A stretch of 54,536 nt of DNA from Apostichopus parvimensis. Its lineage: Eukaryota; Echinodermata; Holothuroidea; Aspidochirotida; Stichopodidae. The notes under the pieces were generated by a model. The model did no database searches, was not told the origin of the DNA, and saw only the letters and a list, made by a program, of their open reading frames with translations. The translations under genes and the position numbers were made by a program. Shown here one piece after another: positions 29,463-43,200 of this stretch. Position 1 is the stretch's first letter. Each line of letters begins with the position of its first letter. Location of the stretch: assembly GCA_000934455.1 (NCBI GenBank), contig KN886983.1, forward strand, positions 49,580-104,115, in the 5' to 3' direction.

Positions 29463-32400
29463 CATTAAAGGTATGTAGTCACTTACTGTTGACAGTTAAA
29501 AGTTGTTTGCTGTTATTTACCTATTTTACAAGGTTTATATTTTACTTTAAATTGTCATTTTTCTCACGTTACCTTAAGGGGAATTCCCTATCGGTACTGT
29601 AACAAAGGTGAGATAGAATCTTTCGTGAAACATTCAAACAATCTCCTTCAACCAACGGCCTGTCCAGGCGGAATGTAAGTTGATATATTTAAACATTGCA
29701 CACGGTTGTTAATTCTAAACATCACTTAACATGACATCAGATATTTTTTCAGTTATGGATATAAACCAAAACAACAAGTTTACCTTTGTGTCTTTGTGTC
29801 CTTTTTACTTAGAAGTGATTATTACGACCGAGTGGGTGCTTTTATTTAACGTCATACACAATTCTGCTCCTTTTTTTCACGTATATCACAGCATACACTG
29901 CCAAATATTAGCTCAACCTTTACGAATGTAACATGAATATTTGGGTCAGTGTTAGCAGAGGTTAACATTAAATTACAATATTTATGCCGAATTATAATGA
30001 CACCGTCTTATAGTTTCTATTAACTTGTGCAAAACCTCAAAGTTTATTCTAATTTTCGGAAACATGCATTTTTATTGTTGATGAAATATTTTTAAAAAGT
30101 CATTCGCGGTCAATTTATAACTGCATTCACGAATTGCCAAACAGTTGCAAACACAATAATTTTACGGTTCTAGCTACAGCCTCATGCTTTCTTCGTGGGA
30201 AATAACGGATTCCAAAAGACCGTCATTTGAATGTATCAGAGAAACCCTATGTGACATCATGACACAGTCTGATCAGGTTTGTTCACAAATTATATTTATC
30301 TCACAAAACATCGGTTTGAGCAAACTTCAGCATATGACAGGGAAAATATATAACCCTATTACGACAGTTTCAATATCTTACTACATTAACATAGCAAGCA
30401 TTATTATGAACAGAACTTTGAAAAGGAAGTTTCAAATGTCGAGTGCCACGACATTTCGTTGATAAATCGTACCTCAATCAAGTTGACGTTTCATATTATA
30501 TGGTAAATGCGGCACTTAGTAGACCTAAGTGCTTCAGACCTGTTTAATGATGCTAGAAAATACGTAGTAGGAACGTAATTATACTGTTTCCTGGAGAGGG
30601 ACTCACACAATTGAAAGAGTTGTCATGGTGTTTAGATTATCTAATTTCTTCTACTTCAAATGTTATTTTATCTTTATGAAGGTTTCTCAAAAATGTTATT
30701 ATTATATTTTTATTTTTAATTTTGTTTAATCTTTTTTAGAGCTATGGTAACTCAGCATTTGATGATACATTCCACTCTTCCTACAACTGTCTGTATCATG
30801 ACGTCACTGAAACTGATCGTTGAATTCGTTTCGCTGCATCCTTACCTTTACGTTAGCACTGTATACTGTGCATCTTCATTAAGCTTGTGAATAGCGAATT
30901 AATACAATTTTTCATTTACGGTCGTTTTCATTTACATGATTGACTATATCATACTCGAGCAGGAGAAAGATGATTTGTTATTGGAATTTATGTTGTTATT
31001 TTCAATGTCTATTAAAACTGAAAACGCCTATGACAGTAATAGTTGAATTTGCAATGCTTGCAAGCTATGGTAATGTTGGTGAACCCTGCACATATTCTTC
31101 ATTGTGTGATAGTGTGCGGTGCTAAGATTTCAGTTTCTCTTAAGGATTTAGATGTTTCACCTTGGTGTCAATACCACAAATTTCTTCTGAATCTGATCAG
31201 ATGTAATAACGCAAGTGGAAATTGAGGTTTCTAGAAGAAATCCTTTAAGAGCTTTTTTTGTATAATATTGTGTAGGGTTGAGTTTTGTTTGAATAGCAAG
31301 TACGTGTCAATATGTGGTAAGAGTTGGCTACAAAAAATAAAACTCGGCTTGAACTGTAGTGGCTCTTTTTTTCCGTCATAATGTTGTGCCTGTCAAGACG
31401 ATTGAAATTTGAGAACCTATCCCTAAAAGTATTCCTCGTATTCTTTATCAGCAGTGTTCATAAAATATCGTTTATAGTTAAGGAAATTTTCATTGCTGCA
31501 TTTGCCGTTGCAACAGTAAATTTGATCTACAAATAGAAAATGTTCAGGTGGACATTATTTTTCCTACTTATTGTATATCTGGCCGTAAGAACACCCCACC
31601 CTTCGTTTTCTACGTCACAGAAAGTGTGTTTCCTGTAACAACTGTCCATTAGGTATATTTTACAATCATGACGTTCCGTCTAGTTGGGCTATGCACATGT
31701 GGATTATATATCACTTGATATCATGAAGTTACTTCCGGACCCCTTAAGGCCAACGTGTAGAAACAGAAATAGCATTAGCGCTTGTTTATGACAATACTCC
31801 ACAATATTGAATAAGATAATTATATGTCTTTCACACTTTCGAACTTAGGAACCATACATCCTATGGTAACATTGAGGACGGAATTTTCAATGCCGTTATA
31901 CCGTACTAAATATCGTTTGCAAAACCTTTTACTCCAGGGGATATTTAGTCTTGCGCCTGTTTTGAAACTTCAAAAACAAATGAACAATTACACAAGTTAT
32001 GAGAGGAATGACTTAAGGTAACGGTGCGTTTGATAGACTCTGTCATTTAATGATATTGAAATCATTTACTTACTTTGCTTCTATTATGTTTAAAGACTTC
32101 AGGTCATTCTTAGAGGAAAAATATTGTAAACGCTACTAATTTTATGTCTGGAATACACGTTTGTAGGTGGAGTTCTTGGAATTACATCCTCAGTAATATT
32201 TGTGGATTCTTCCTTTTCATTGCACCAATGAATGGCCTGTAAATGTCAATCCATAAAATGTCTCCCTCGAGGAAAAAGTATTCATAAACTTCTAAAAAAC
32301 TAACTAAAAATTAAATGAAAACGCAAAACATTTGAACTGGTTAGCAAAAACCCTCACTTATCATGTTCACACGGGTTTAATATCTGCAAAAAATACTTCA

Positions 32401-35400
32401 AAAGAGAGGTTGTTTTACTTTTTTCAATTTTTTTTTTTGTGATACAATTCCTGAAAACTACATGATGACTTCACTGCAAATTGTAACTAATAAAATCTAA
32501 TAAACACTTAGCATCTCTGAAGAGCGCCTTTCCCCGAGTTATTTCTATTGTATAAAGATTGATTTTTAATTTTCAGACTAGTAACTTCTAGTTTCATTAA
32601 GCAATTACACATCAAAATAAATGTTGCTGAACAATGGCAATTTTAATGACACTACAAACCGACATGTGTTTCCTGAAAGATCTACTTAAACATAGCAATA
32701 TGATAGCGAAGTATCATTTGTACTGTTAAATTAGTGTTGCTGCTAAAAAATACAAGACATGTTAACTATTTCAAGTACTTGTACAATGACTGTACAATTT
32801 CTGATGATGATATCGAAGGTTTGTTTGTTACAGATTGCATGATGCCCTCAACCAAATTCTGCCCTCCTCTCCACGTCACCCATCCTCACCAACTTCTTTT
32901 TTGTTTGTAATTTAAAGACTTCCTTGAAACCTATACGTTACATGGCTACATTCCGCATTAGCCTAGTCGGGAATAGTTAAACTTATCAGAGAATATGTCT
33001 GTCCGTGATCAGGGAGATGGAAATTTGGAGATACATTCATGGCTCGTGAATGATGTCCAGCACACGTTTGCGATTTCTCTTTACTATTTGAATGATCACA
33101 TAGTGTTTTAATTCAGCGGCACCATAATGGGGTTCAAGAAGGGGCGCTGACCTCCACGACGACATTTGGCAAGAAGTAGGTTGTATGGAATGATCGACAG
33201 AATCTTGACGGTCATTGGCTCGAGTTATCGTAACGTGTGAGCTATAATCCATCAAAGCTTAATGAAGATTCAATGTCGGTATAGGCCGGGATGTCAGAAT
33301 TTCCATTTCCCATTCTTCATACCTAATGACACCCCTATAACGATCTTCTCATCTAACTAACATGCAAATTACCCCTTTTGGGATATTTTGAAACGGTTTA
33401 GCCGTGAACCACCACACACTGAACCACCTTCGCTGACTGTCAGTGGGGAGCACGCTACATGTGGATTCTGTCATAGTTTAGCCGTCCGAATTAAAATGAA
33501 TCTGGATGAGTCGCAGGCACATGCACACAGCCAGACTAAATTATATGATATGCCTTACCATGGTCGAGTTGAATCCGGTCTAGTCGTGCAGTGCATTAAC
33601 GGATTAGTATTATCTACTCCATCCGTGACACTAATTGCCTAATAAACAAACGTAATGTTACGTCAAGCGAGGAATCAACCTACCAGGAGACTCTTAAGAA
33701 CGATATAGAAACTGCGCATGATCCTGCTTAAAGTTGGAGTTGCGGTCTACACCATATACAGTTGTAGAATCAGTAGACTTCAGTCGGACAGGATTATTTT
33801 CAAACTCCTTGCACCGCCTCTACTTGTAATAGACATCTATATGATAATACTCAATTAACTTAGTACAGGGTGATTTAAAAATGTTTAATAGCATTAACAG
33901 TTTAAAGGATTGTGTTACAACATTGTTTAAAAACATTAATGGGGAAAGACAATTTAATAAGCTTCTTATTACTAATAAATAAGCACTTACGCTACACAAA
34001 AGTCTATACAAAAGTTAACATGCCATAAAATATCATTAAATAGAAACTACCGAGGTAACCTTTGAGTCCTCCAAGATCCTAGCTTATGTATAATATGCTA
34101 TAAAAATGGTTTCCTAAGAGAAATGATCACGTCAATAAATGCTTGGCTTTGTGAAAATTTAAATAAGTAAACTCCCAGTATTATATGGTCTGTTTTGTGC
34201 ATGATAGTGGGATGCTGGGGTGACAAAGACGAAGCTATTAACATTACTCTGGAACATCAAGGAAACTTCAATTAAGAAGAATTCAGAAGGAGATCGCTGG
34301 CTTGTGCATCAATGAAAGTTGCTTGATTTATTAGGAAAGTTATTAAGAATAACTAGTTGGCGGTAAATTATGTCAAACTGAGGTTTTGGAGTAGAAATAG
34401 CATCTTCGATGATAAGCCCACCACCTCTTGAGCTTAAAAGACTTTAGCTAAGTACAATAAAGGGTCCCATTTGTAGTCAGCATAACCAATATTATACCAG
34501 ATTATGCAAGCAACATTTCCTCGAAAAATTTCGGTTTGACCTGAGCATTGTCTCACATTCAGAAGATATTTTTCCTTATGCAACCAAGACGAATAATTTT
34601 ATGAGAATACTCAGAGAAGCTGCACAATATTTGCATCGCACACTTGCACACAGGGAATTTGCCCCAAATTTTGAAAGGTTTTGCCTACATTAAAATTAAT
34701 ACAAATAACTGCAATGTCATAGGCTTTTCTTATCCTCGTGTCTAGGTTTGTAAACATAATATAATATGAAATTGAAGCTCGATTTTACTTCCTGCTATTT
34801 GTAAAGTGTTGCAACACTTTCATAATTTGATTTAATCTGATATTGAGTAGTTAAATTTTTAAACCAACACCAAAATCTCTATGATCTGAACAGGGTTGGC
34901 TTTCGAAATCAATTCTGTAGCACGTAGGTTTACGACACGGAGAACTAAAATGACATTTCACTGTAAATCATGAGAACGATATCAATAACATTTCAAAGAT
35001 ACAAAATTCGAAGAATTGTGAACTTTGGTCAGTAGATGCCTAACCTCAGCAATATGTCTTTCAAGTTTAATATTCTTTCGCTACAATGATACATTACATT
35101 AGTGTAAAACATTTTCCAGAAGTATGATGTGGAAACCATATGCTTTTTGAAGAGTAATGTAAATTGGAATTGCACACGATAGTAGCCGTAAAACATATCG
35201 TTTTACCAAACTTGACTTCGAATGACTTAGGATTAACACCGAATCAAATCATAAAAATCATACGGTGATATCATACATGTTATGCGAGTTAATTTAAACC
35301 TTCGTCGAATAAACCTTAACTTCCCTGTCACATTCGTGACACTTCAGTTAACGACTGGCAGTGCACGCTTTAAAATCCACGAAAGTGAAAATGTAATATA

Positions 35401-35577
35401 ACGCATTAAATAAACATTGCCGTTAAAATGACCGTAAAAATCACTTTTGAAATGATAAAACTCCTAAATTACCCAATGAACTTTCACTTCTACTTGTTAT
35501 ATAAAGAGGAGCAGGTTGTTTCAGTTTATATTAACATGAAAAGAAATGTATATGAAGTGAAATATTACGGTTTATAT

Positions 35578-35645
35578 TCTTGCTACAGTATCGATAGAGA
35601 ATTCCCCTAAGGTATTGTGAGAAAAATGACAATTAAAAGTCAAAT
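35578..35645 (-). repeat. Inverted fragment 2 of kinase exon 12
   Basis: Copy of the 28290-28360 inverted fragment, in duplication copy 2. It again reads GAATTCCC with the missing base. Confidence 0.7.
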
Positions 35646-36049
35646 GTAAAGTTCGCAACATAGAGGGTAAGCTTACTTTGTAGAGAAATAAAATAAATTT
35701 TTTTTGAATGCAGTAATTGTCAGAATCCTACATTGTCATCATTGGTATGTAGCAAATGTCTTGCGAGTTCTGTTATACCTTCACCGAACTACATTAACTT
35801 TCCTGTCACATCCGTGACAATTCAGCTACCGCCTGGCAATACACGCTTTGAAATACATGACTTAGTGTTCAAAATATGAAGAGGGGCAAGTTATTCTATT
35901 TTATGTCAATATTTAACGGGAATTATGTGAAGTGAAATATAACATTTAACATGCTATTCTATGTGAATAATATTAAGAAGTTATCCACTTACATTCCATC
36001 TAGATGGTTGCAGGATATTGTTTGAATTTCTTACGAAATAGTCTCGTCT

Positions 36050-36125
36050 TTGTTACAGTATCAATAGGGAATTCCCCATAAAGTATTGTGACAAACGAAC
36101 ATTTAAAGTAAAATATAAACGTGGT
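36050..36125 (-). repeat. Inverted fragment 3 of kinase exon 12
   Basis: The third inverted fragment. Its intron side (TATATTTTACTTTAAAT on the minus strand) is closer to copy 2 (29538-29554) than the other fragments are. Confidence 0.7.
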
Positions 36126-36414
36126 GATATTCTTGACATTTACATTGTCGAGATATGGAGCATACCAAACCATCTCAAACCAAAGCACGTTAACATGCTA
36201 TGAAGTAATCTGTTCATTTAACGCAATGCAAAGAGTGGACAATTTCGTTCTGCTAACGTACTTTTACCTGGTGTCAATCAATTCACATGGTGGTCGATGA
36301 ACTTAATAAAACTGAGCCAGTACGGCTTATGTAGTATACGTTACATTTGAGTGGAATTGGGAAGAAAACGTTAAAACGGCTTGTCATAAAAGACGCTTTA
36401 ACATTTACCCCCTA

Positions 36415-36600
36415 ATTTTGCAAAAGTAGAATGCATTCTACTTAAGTGAAATTCAATTACACTTATGTGAAATTGTATTTCACTCAAGTACAATGCCATT
36501 TCACTTAGGTGGGATTCATATTTACTGATGTGAATTTGGTAATATTGGCCTATATGTTACTTAAGTCGAATACAATTCGACTTAAGTAATATTCAATCCT
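36415..36600. repeat. Clustered inverted subrepeats around ACTTAAGT
   Basis: Repeated variants of CACTTAAGTGAAAT and TTTCACTTAGG occur in both orientations. They end in a perfect hairpin at 36557-36589: 15-base arms (TTACTTAAGTCGAAT) around the loop ACA. It is likely the remnant of a small hairpin element. Confidence 0.7.
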
Positions 36601-39600
36601 ATTGGTTAATGTCAAAACAGCTTGTAATATAGCCGCATCCTATCGGACTAAAGTCTACAGATCATTCAATTGCACACATGGTGTAAATTACAACTCCATC
36701 TCTAAGCAGGATCATGCACATTATCTATTCCTATTCTTAACAAGGCTCCTGATAGGCTGATATCTCGCTTGACGTAACATCAGTGCATTCTGTACGATAC
36801 TAAATAGTAATCTTTCCCCAAAAATGATGTGTGCACCCCACCCTTCTCCTCGGCCAAGCATTAGTCCCCTAGAGCACATGTACTTATGTAAACAAAATTA
36901 GTAATTTGATTACTGCACAAATCGATAAAAATTTAGAAAGGATGTGATATGTGTATAAAAACAAGAGAAGAAGAAACTTTTCCAAATATGGAAGAGAATT
37001 TGTGTTAAAGTTGTATTTTTGTGTCTGTTTAATTGGGGCATCACTGGTTAAAACCTACCTGCACATTTTTATACTAATTGTGGTTTGGTCATGTCACTCC
37101 CAATGGGGTATAATTGCTAGATCAGTGGCGTAGCAAGTTATAAACAGTGAGAACGCAGAGAAAGCGGTGAAGTTTGGGACATTATCCAGATAATTTGTAC
37201 TTTTGTAGACGCTACGGTGTCTTAAGTGGTACCTTGGAAATCTGAACATTTTATTTACAAATTGTCATCTTCGAAATCAACTAGCTTTGGCTATTTTCTT
37301 TGAGATTTCATATCCAACTTGTGACTGCTTTATCTGCAAATGAGATTTTCGGATTTTACGGAATAACGATCTTTGACATTCTTCTGAATGAGACTATCAG
37401 GAATGACTTACATCAATAATTACATTCCAGCCCCCCCCCCCCCCCCCACTGCACTCAATTGCCTCCCAGTATAGCTTAACGTACGAAAGTCTAATTCATA
37501 CCGCGCGCGCGCCCATACTAAGCCCCCGGGCCAGATCACAAACAACAACTCAAAAGCTGCTGCTGGGTCCTTAATTTACACAGAGCAATGTTAAGAGGCG
37601 TATAAAAAGGTTTACCAATTGTGTACGATCGCGTGCAAAACGACTACTAAGCTACGCTAAAGTTAGAAGACAAGACGCATGTATGCCTATACATTTACAA
37701 CACAGCACAAAGCAAGTGAAGCAAGTGACAGACATGATCAAAGTTCAATAACGCACACTAGTAAATTATCCTAATTGTAAAAAGCGACAACGCTCTCAGC
37801 ATATAGGAGTGTATAATATGAAAATTACCACGTCCTTGTCAATAACCATAGATGGTACTAGTAATAAAAATAGCTCAATAGTTTCAAACTGTATGGAGAC
37901 AGCGTTTGTTTACGAAGTGTGCAGTATCATCTTTAATAGTAAGGCATTTACTAAATGAAACGTCGTATACATTCTTGGAATCGATCACAATTTCGTGTCC
38001 TCGTGATTCACTTGTCAGTCTGACACGAAACTCACTCCGTCTCGAAGTCGACTGCAGTCGAATCCAGTTTTGTTCACCGTGTCCTTGTTCTTCTGCTGGC
38101 TTTTCCATAATTCCACATTTCCAACTCATTGAAGAAGTCATTCCATATTCTGTAGAGAGTTTATACAGGTAAGACGTCTGTGTTACACTTTCGTTTCAAA
38201 TTCGTTTCAAATAGGGTTATACGGGGAAACGTTTCCTATCAAAATACTGTATTCTATATTCTTTCTTAACTATACAGCTGTACTGTTTTCATACAGTGTA
38301 TCTTATTTTCAAGTAGACCAACATTATGTAGGCAAGAATCTACAAATGAGTGATAAACAACTAGAACATCGAAGGCATTGGTATAGGTATGAAGATATCA
38401 AAAAAGGGGGTAAGGGAAGATATCCGGTTGTCAAAGTGGGTATCTATACAAGAAAAATGTCCATTTGTTGATGCTGAAGAGAAATGAGTTTTTAAACTCG
38501 TACTCAACAATCGTGTTCGTTTATCATTGCCTCATCATCTTGGTTTTCCGCCATGAACCAGTTCGTGCCTGTGGAGAGAAGACGAATAGGCTATGGACCA
38601 CGGTACAGTATACACAGGAACTGTGCGAGTTTCAACCATCAACTAGACGCTGCGTGAAGTATACGAGAATGAAAATAAGAGGGAAGCTGTTACATACCTA
38701 GTACGTTGTTATAGCTATAAAACGGGAAACTATTGTATTGACAAAGGTCTCTGATTGCACTGGAAATGACGGGTTAGGAAGTTAATTCCGTTACCTAACT
38801 CGCTAGTATCGATGAAAGTAGACCCGCATTAACTACCTGAACGATGACGGGAAACACCTGACAACACGATGAATAGTGAAAGTCCGAACTTGAAGTGTAA
38901 TCGCACGAACTAACATGAAACTGACAAACATGGCTAATGTCTAACCTGTTCAACATACAATGTATCCAGAAGAAATATCTTGTGGCTACAGCTGCTACTA
39001 GCCGAATACCATGTAACAATGAGGCAGCTAGCTTGGTACAAAGAAACATATTTGCACAAGTTTAATTCCAATGGGAGTCTAGTTGGGAAATAGAAAGCTT
39101 AAAAAATTTCAACAAGTAATACCGGTATTTTTCCTTTTCGACTCAAACTTATTTAACACATTCTCTCTTCGTTTATTATTATTTATACAAAAAGATATTT
39201 CTACCGGTGCAGCTTAAAACTCAAACTTCTTTATTTCAGGCTCACGTCTTCAATTATCGACTAACAGTCCATTTAAACTATTCAATGGTCTCGATGTTTT
39301 AGCAAAATTTTCACTTTATGCAGAAGTATTGCAGAACAGACTGTAACCCTTGATAGAGTTATGAGTTAGTTAACCCGAAATTGATCATGTGACAATAAAG
39401 TGTATATGGATTCACAATGAATTCTTCAAGTGAAACAATATCTTCATATATTTCTGGTAGAATAAATACCATGTATATGAAGAATGGATAATTGTCTAGG
39501 AAGTCATATACAATGGAAACGTTTTAAGCGATTTCAACCCTGCCACGAAATAATTGTAATCCTGTGGTCACTGAGTCAGATCTAGTTTTTTCAAAATTGT

Positions 39601-40170
39601 ATTTGTTTTTTCTACAGTATTTCTAACATGAATTCTGCATAAATTATACTTCAGTTATACTTCATGTTACAGACAGACGTAGTCCATGTCCTATCATCTC
39701 TGTTATTTAATTAACATAAATGTCTATCTACATTCGTGCCTGGTTGCGTGACTCGTCTGTTTGAGTTGACAATATCAACACGCACTTTGGTTCCAAAGTT
39801 CAAGCACCAATAAAAACCGCCAAAGGCCTACATGCTATCAACATGCAGCCTAACAGTAACGTGTTAAGCACATGACTACATTCGTTGTTACTTATATAAA
39901 CTACAGCGTATCATTTACTGGGAGTGACTAAGGCAAGCATGAAAATGGAGTATACTCCAACTCTATTGAAGTCATGATACGATTGAACAAAAAATATGCT
40001 TGTTCTATTTGTAATAATTTTCACATCGTACAACATTCAGTACCATCTTGATAAAGTTCTTAATAGTAATACAGAATAATGGTGAAAATATCATAATACT
40101 GTTACAATTAGGAACTAACTCAAATATCCTTTCCATTTTCATACCTCAGAACCAAAACATTATTTGCAAC
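36601..40170. other. Intergenic, upstream of gene C
   Basis: No supported gene. It holds a C17 tract (37431-37447) and a short GC alternation (37502-37512). A minus-strand frame of 85 codons (38141-37884) overlaps an 88-codon plus-strand frame; neither shows a family signature. Confidence 0.55.
39893..39900 (+). promoter_or_regulatory. Candidate TATA box of gene C
   Basis: TATATAAA lies 271 bases before the chosen ATG of gene C. The position suits a core promoter with a 5' leader of about 240 bases, but TATA-like sequences are frequent in such AT-rich DNA. Confidence 0.3.
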
Positions 40171-40222
40171 ATGGGTCCTGCATGTATGTTCTTACTTCTT
40201 TCAACGATCCTATTGCCAATCG
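40171..40222 (+). CDS. Gene C exon 1: signal peptide
   Basis: It encodes MGPACMFLLLSTILLPI, a compact hydrophobic leader, and ends at a consensus donor (G|GTAAGT) in phase 1. It pairs with exon 2 nearly 900 bases downstream. Confidence 0.7.
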
Positions 40223-43200
40223 GTAAGTTGCGCTAACAATACTAACAAATGTTAATCTTACTTAACCTGGGAACTGTGTAGAAATCACGAAGGTTGGCAC
40301 TGTTTGCAAAAGAAAATAAACTGCATAACAATGTTATGTGTTTTATGATTCCTTTCAATTAATTGGTAGCTTAAAGAAACACTCAAGAGGTTTCTCTCAT
40401 CAACATATAAATGTTAAAGTAGTCGTCAATCATAACAAGAAACCAATTTTATGTGTGTACTTTATTATTTATTCCCATTGAAGGTGCTCTTTCACAATCA
40501 CATGTATGAATCTCAATACATGTCATCCTTCTTGTCCAGCTTAATTTAAACAAAGTTTGTTTTCATTTTAAATTCATTTTAAAGGAATCAACGTGAATTT
40601 ATGTAAATAAGATGCAGGGTATATGTGTCCTAACATAAGATATTTATAATATGCAGCAACAAAAGTGATTAATTTATTGGAACATGCAAACTGTTATTTC
40701 AAAAGTCACGGATCGCAATCTACTTCAACACTCGTCTATGCACCTCTTTGTTATATGTATTATTCGAACACTAGCTGTTAAGTATCCCTTTAGTTTTGCT
40801 CTATTTGTTCAGGACTTGTAATATGAAGACTGGGGGTAAAGTCCTGTTTGTTTTCTCTTGTCCTCATAATATCCCACCTTTCCTCCGATAAATACCATTG
40901 GATGTATGAAATTAATAGGACTTGGGATTATTTGTTTTATACAATTCTTGGTTCCCACTTTCTTTCTGGGATTCTAAGCCAAACTACATCCCATACAACT
41001 AGTGGTGCCTGGCTCCTTAGAAGACGACCACGAAAATAACTACATTCGGCTTGTACACGAGGTGTCTGCCCCAATCATGTGAATGTCTTTTGAACGTCTT
41101 TTTCAACATACACAGGATACAACGCTGAACAATTCTGCCGTCCACAAGAAACTCTTCAACTTGGAACAATTGGTGTTCTCAACTGCTCATTTCCAAAGGA
41201 ATATTTCGGTATTTACTGGTATGATACCCAGGATCTTACCAAACAACCATTCGTGTTTATCCAGGAGGGACAGAAACGTGGCCATGGTTACGAATCTGGG
41301 GAGTATGATCTATATACGAATGGTTCGTTGCTGATCTATCGTGTTGCCATTGACCACGAAAGGATTTTCACAGCTGTTCTGTTTGAAACCCGTAGCAGCA
41401 ACCTGGTACCAAATGAAGTTGATGTTGATGTATTCGGTAAATCAATCAGTCGTTTTTGTTCTATTTCGTTGTGTTTAATTTGCAGCATTTTGAACTGAAG
41501 TCTGTCCAATGCAATGATATGACTATTTTCTTTTGACCTATATTATAGTGGCAATACTCAAAATATAATATATCATAGTCAGTGATCCTCAAGAGAACAA
41601 TTTTAATGGACAGAGCTAGTTAAAGTCATTCTCTCACTCATTTCACTGGAAAAGTGTTCGAGGTATAAAAAAAAGAATTGATCAATTGAGGCCATGTTTG
41701 TTATCGCCTGCAATATTTTTAGTGTTTCGCCACATTGATGCAATAACACTATAATTGGTAAAATTCAAATTACGGACTCTCTCGCATTGTTAGCGTTCTT
41801 CTTAATTTTTTAATTCGCATCGAAGTTGGTTTTGCTTGTTTCCCCAGTCAGTGCAACACCGGAAGTACATTTTATAGTATTTTCCCGTCATAACTCTTTC
41901 ATTGCTTACAGTAATTACATATTATGAACTAACGATAAACCCAAGACTGGCTTAACTCTGTAATATATGATGTTGCATATTCGACATTTTAGTAGTTCGT
42001 AACCTAAGAGTTTCGTATTTATAATGTCAGTCACACGCGCAATAGAACTTTAACAATCACTGCAAAAACAAATAGTTGTTGAACGGTGCATGGCTTTTCA
42101 CATATTACTTATCATATATAACAGACTTTAAATATTTGCTGTTCACATATCTTTCCTTTCAGCACGCCCACATATACCATTCCCAGTAATAGACAAATGT
42201 GTCAATAAGCAACATTGTTATCAGCAAGTAGGGTGGAACGATACGATGGAATGTACTGTGACTGACGCCCGACCACCTGTGAAATTATCATGGGTCAAAA
42301 GGACGTCTGATGGTGACTTGGACGAAACTTTTCGGCTTACGTATTTTCCCAATGGAGGATTGAATACAACTGTTGCAACACTGAAGTTTCAACAGAAAAC
42401 AATTTTGCACTTTTATTTCTTTGTGTGTAAAGCTGAGAGCCCAATACCTAACCTAGGTAATTCAGATTCATTCCTGATAGTCGAGGTAAATATTACACAT
42501 GTGAAAGAACAAGGAAACATACTCTTCCAAGAAGCGAAAAACGGGAGTGTGATTACACTACCATGTGATGTACAAGACGACACGATCTTCATTGTATGGA
42601 AGAAAAAAATAAATGGAACACGTTACGATGTAATAGCTTATGGCTACATCAAAACAGGGACGTTCCTTCCAGAGAACCCGTACAGACTCAACCATGATGG
42701 TGCACTAGTGGTCCCTCAGATTAACCAGAGTCAAGAGAACGTGTATGTCTGTTACGTTAGTAACGGGATTGAGGAACACGTCAAAAGTTACAATGTAACA
42801 ATCGGTAAGCTGAGATAAATTTTATATAACTCTTCACAAGATTTAGCTATGCTGTATAATCTACCACTTGTTTCTCTCGTTTGCTTTTTAAACCATTGGC
42901 ATTCATAGGCAAAACTATTGCAAATATACTCAAACGTGACAAAGGCATACAACATAGTAACATAGTATATTCCATGCAAGGTTTCAATGTACGTTGTCAA
43001 TTAGATATTTAGCTGACTTACTTCTAATTATGTTAACATTTCCCACTCATGAATCTTCCTGCATGTCCATCAGAACCGAGTGCTTCTCACTATGACATAA
43101 CCGTAATATTTAACCTTGCAATTACTTTCTATCACAGAGAACGTCATTGAAGAATTCGATCAGAACAAAACGTCTGGAGCGATAGTCATAACGATATGCC

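Larger units (their letters stand above)
30824..36556. other. Non-coding duplicated DNA after the pseudogene
   Basis: Diverged copy of the DNA downstream of gene B. The final 350 bases of the unit (from about 35290) are repeated once more at 35780-36125, making three related copies together with 28060-28370. No gene is supported. Confidence 0.6.

Noticed and set aside
37431..37447. C17 tract as a functional site
   Set aside because: Homopolymer run in non-coding DNA whose length may be an assembly or sequencing artefact.
37884..38172. Overlapping open frames on both strands
   Set aside because: Both are under 90 codons, with no family match I can recognise and no neighbouring exons that join them.
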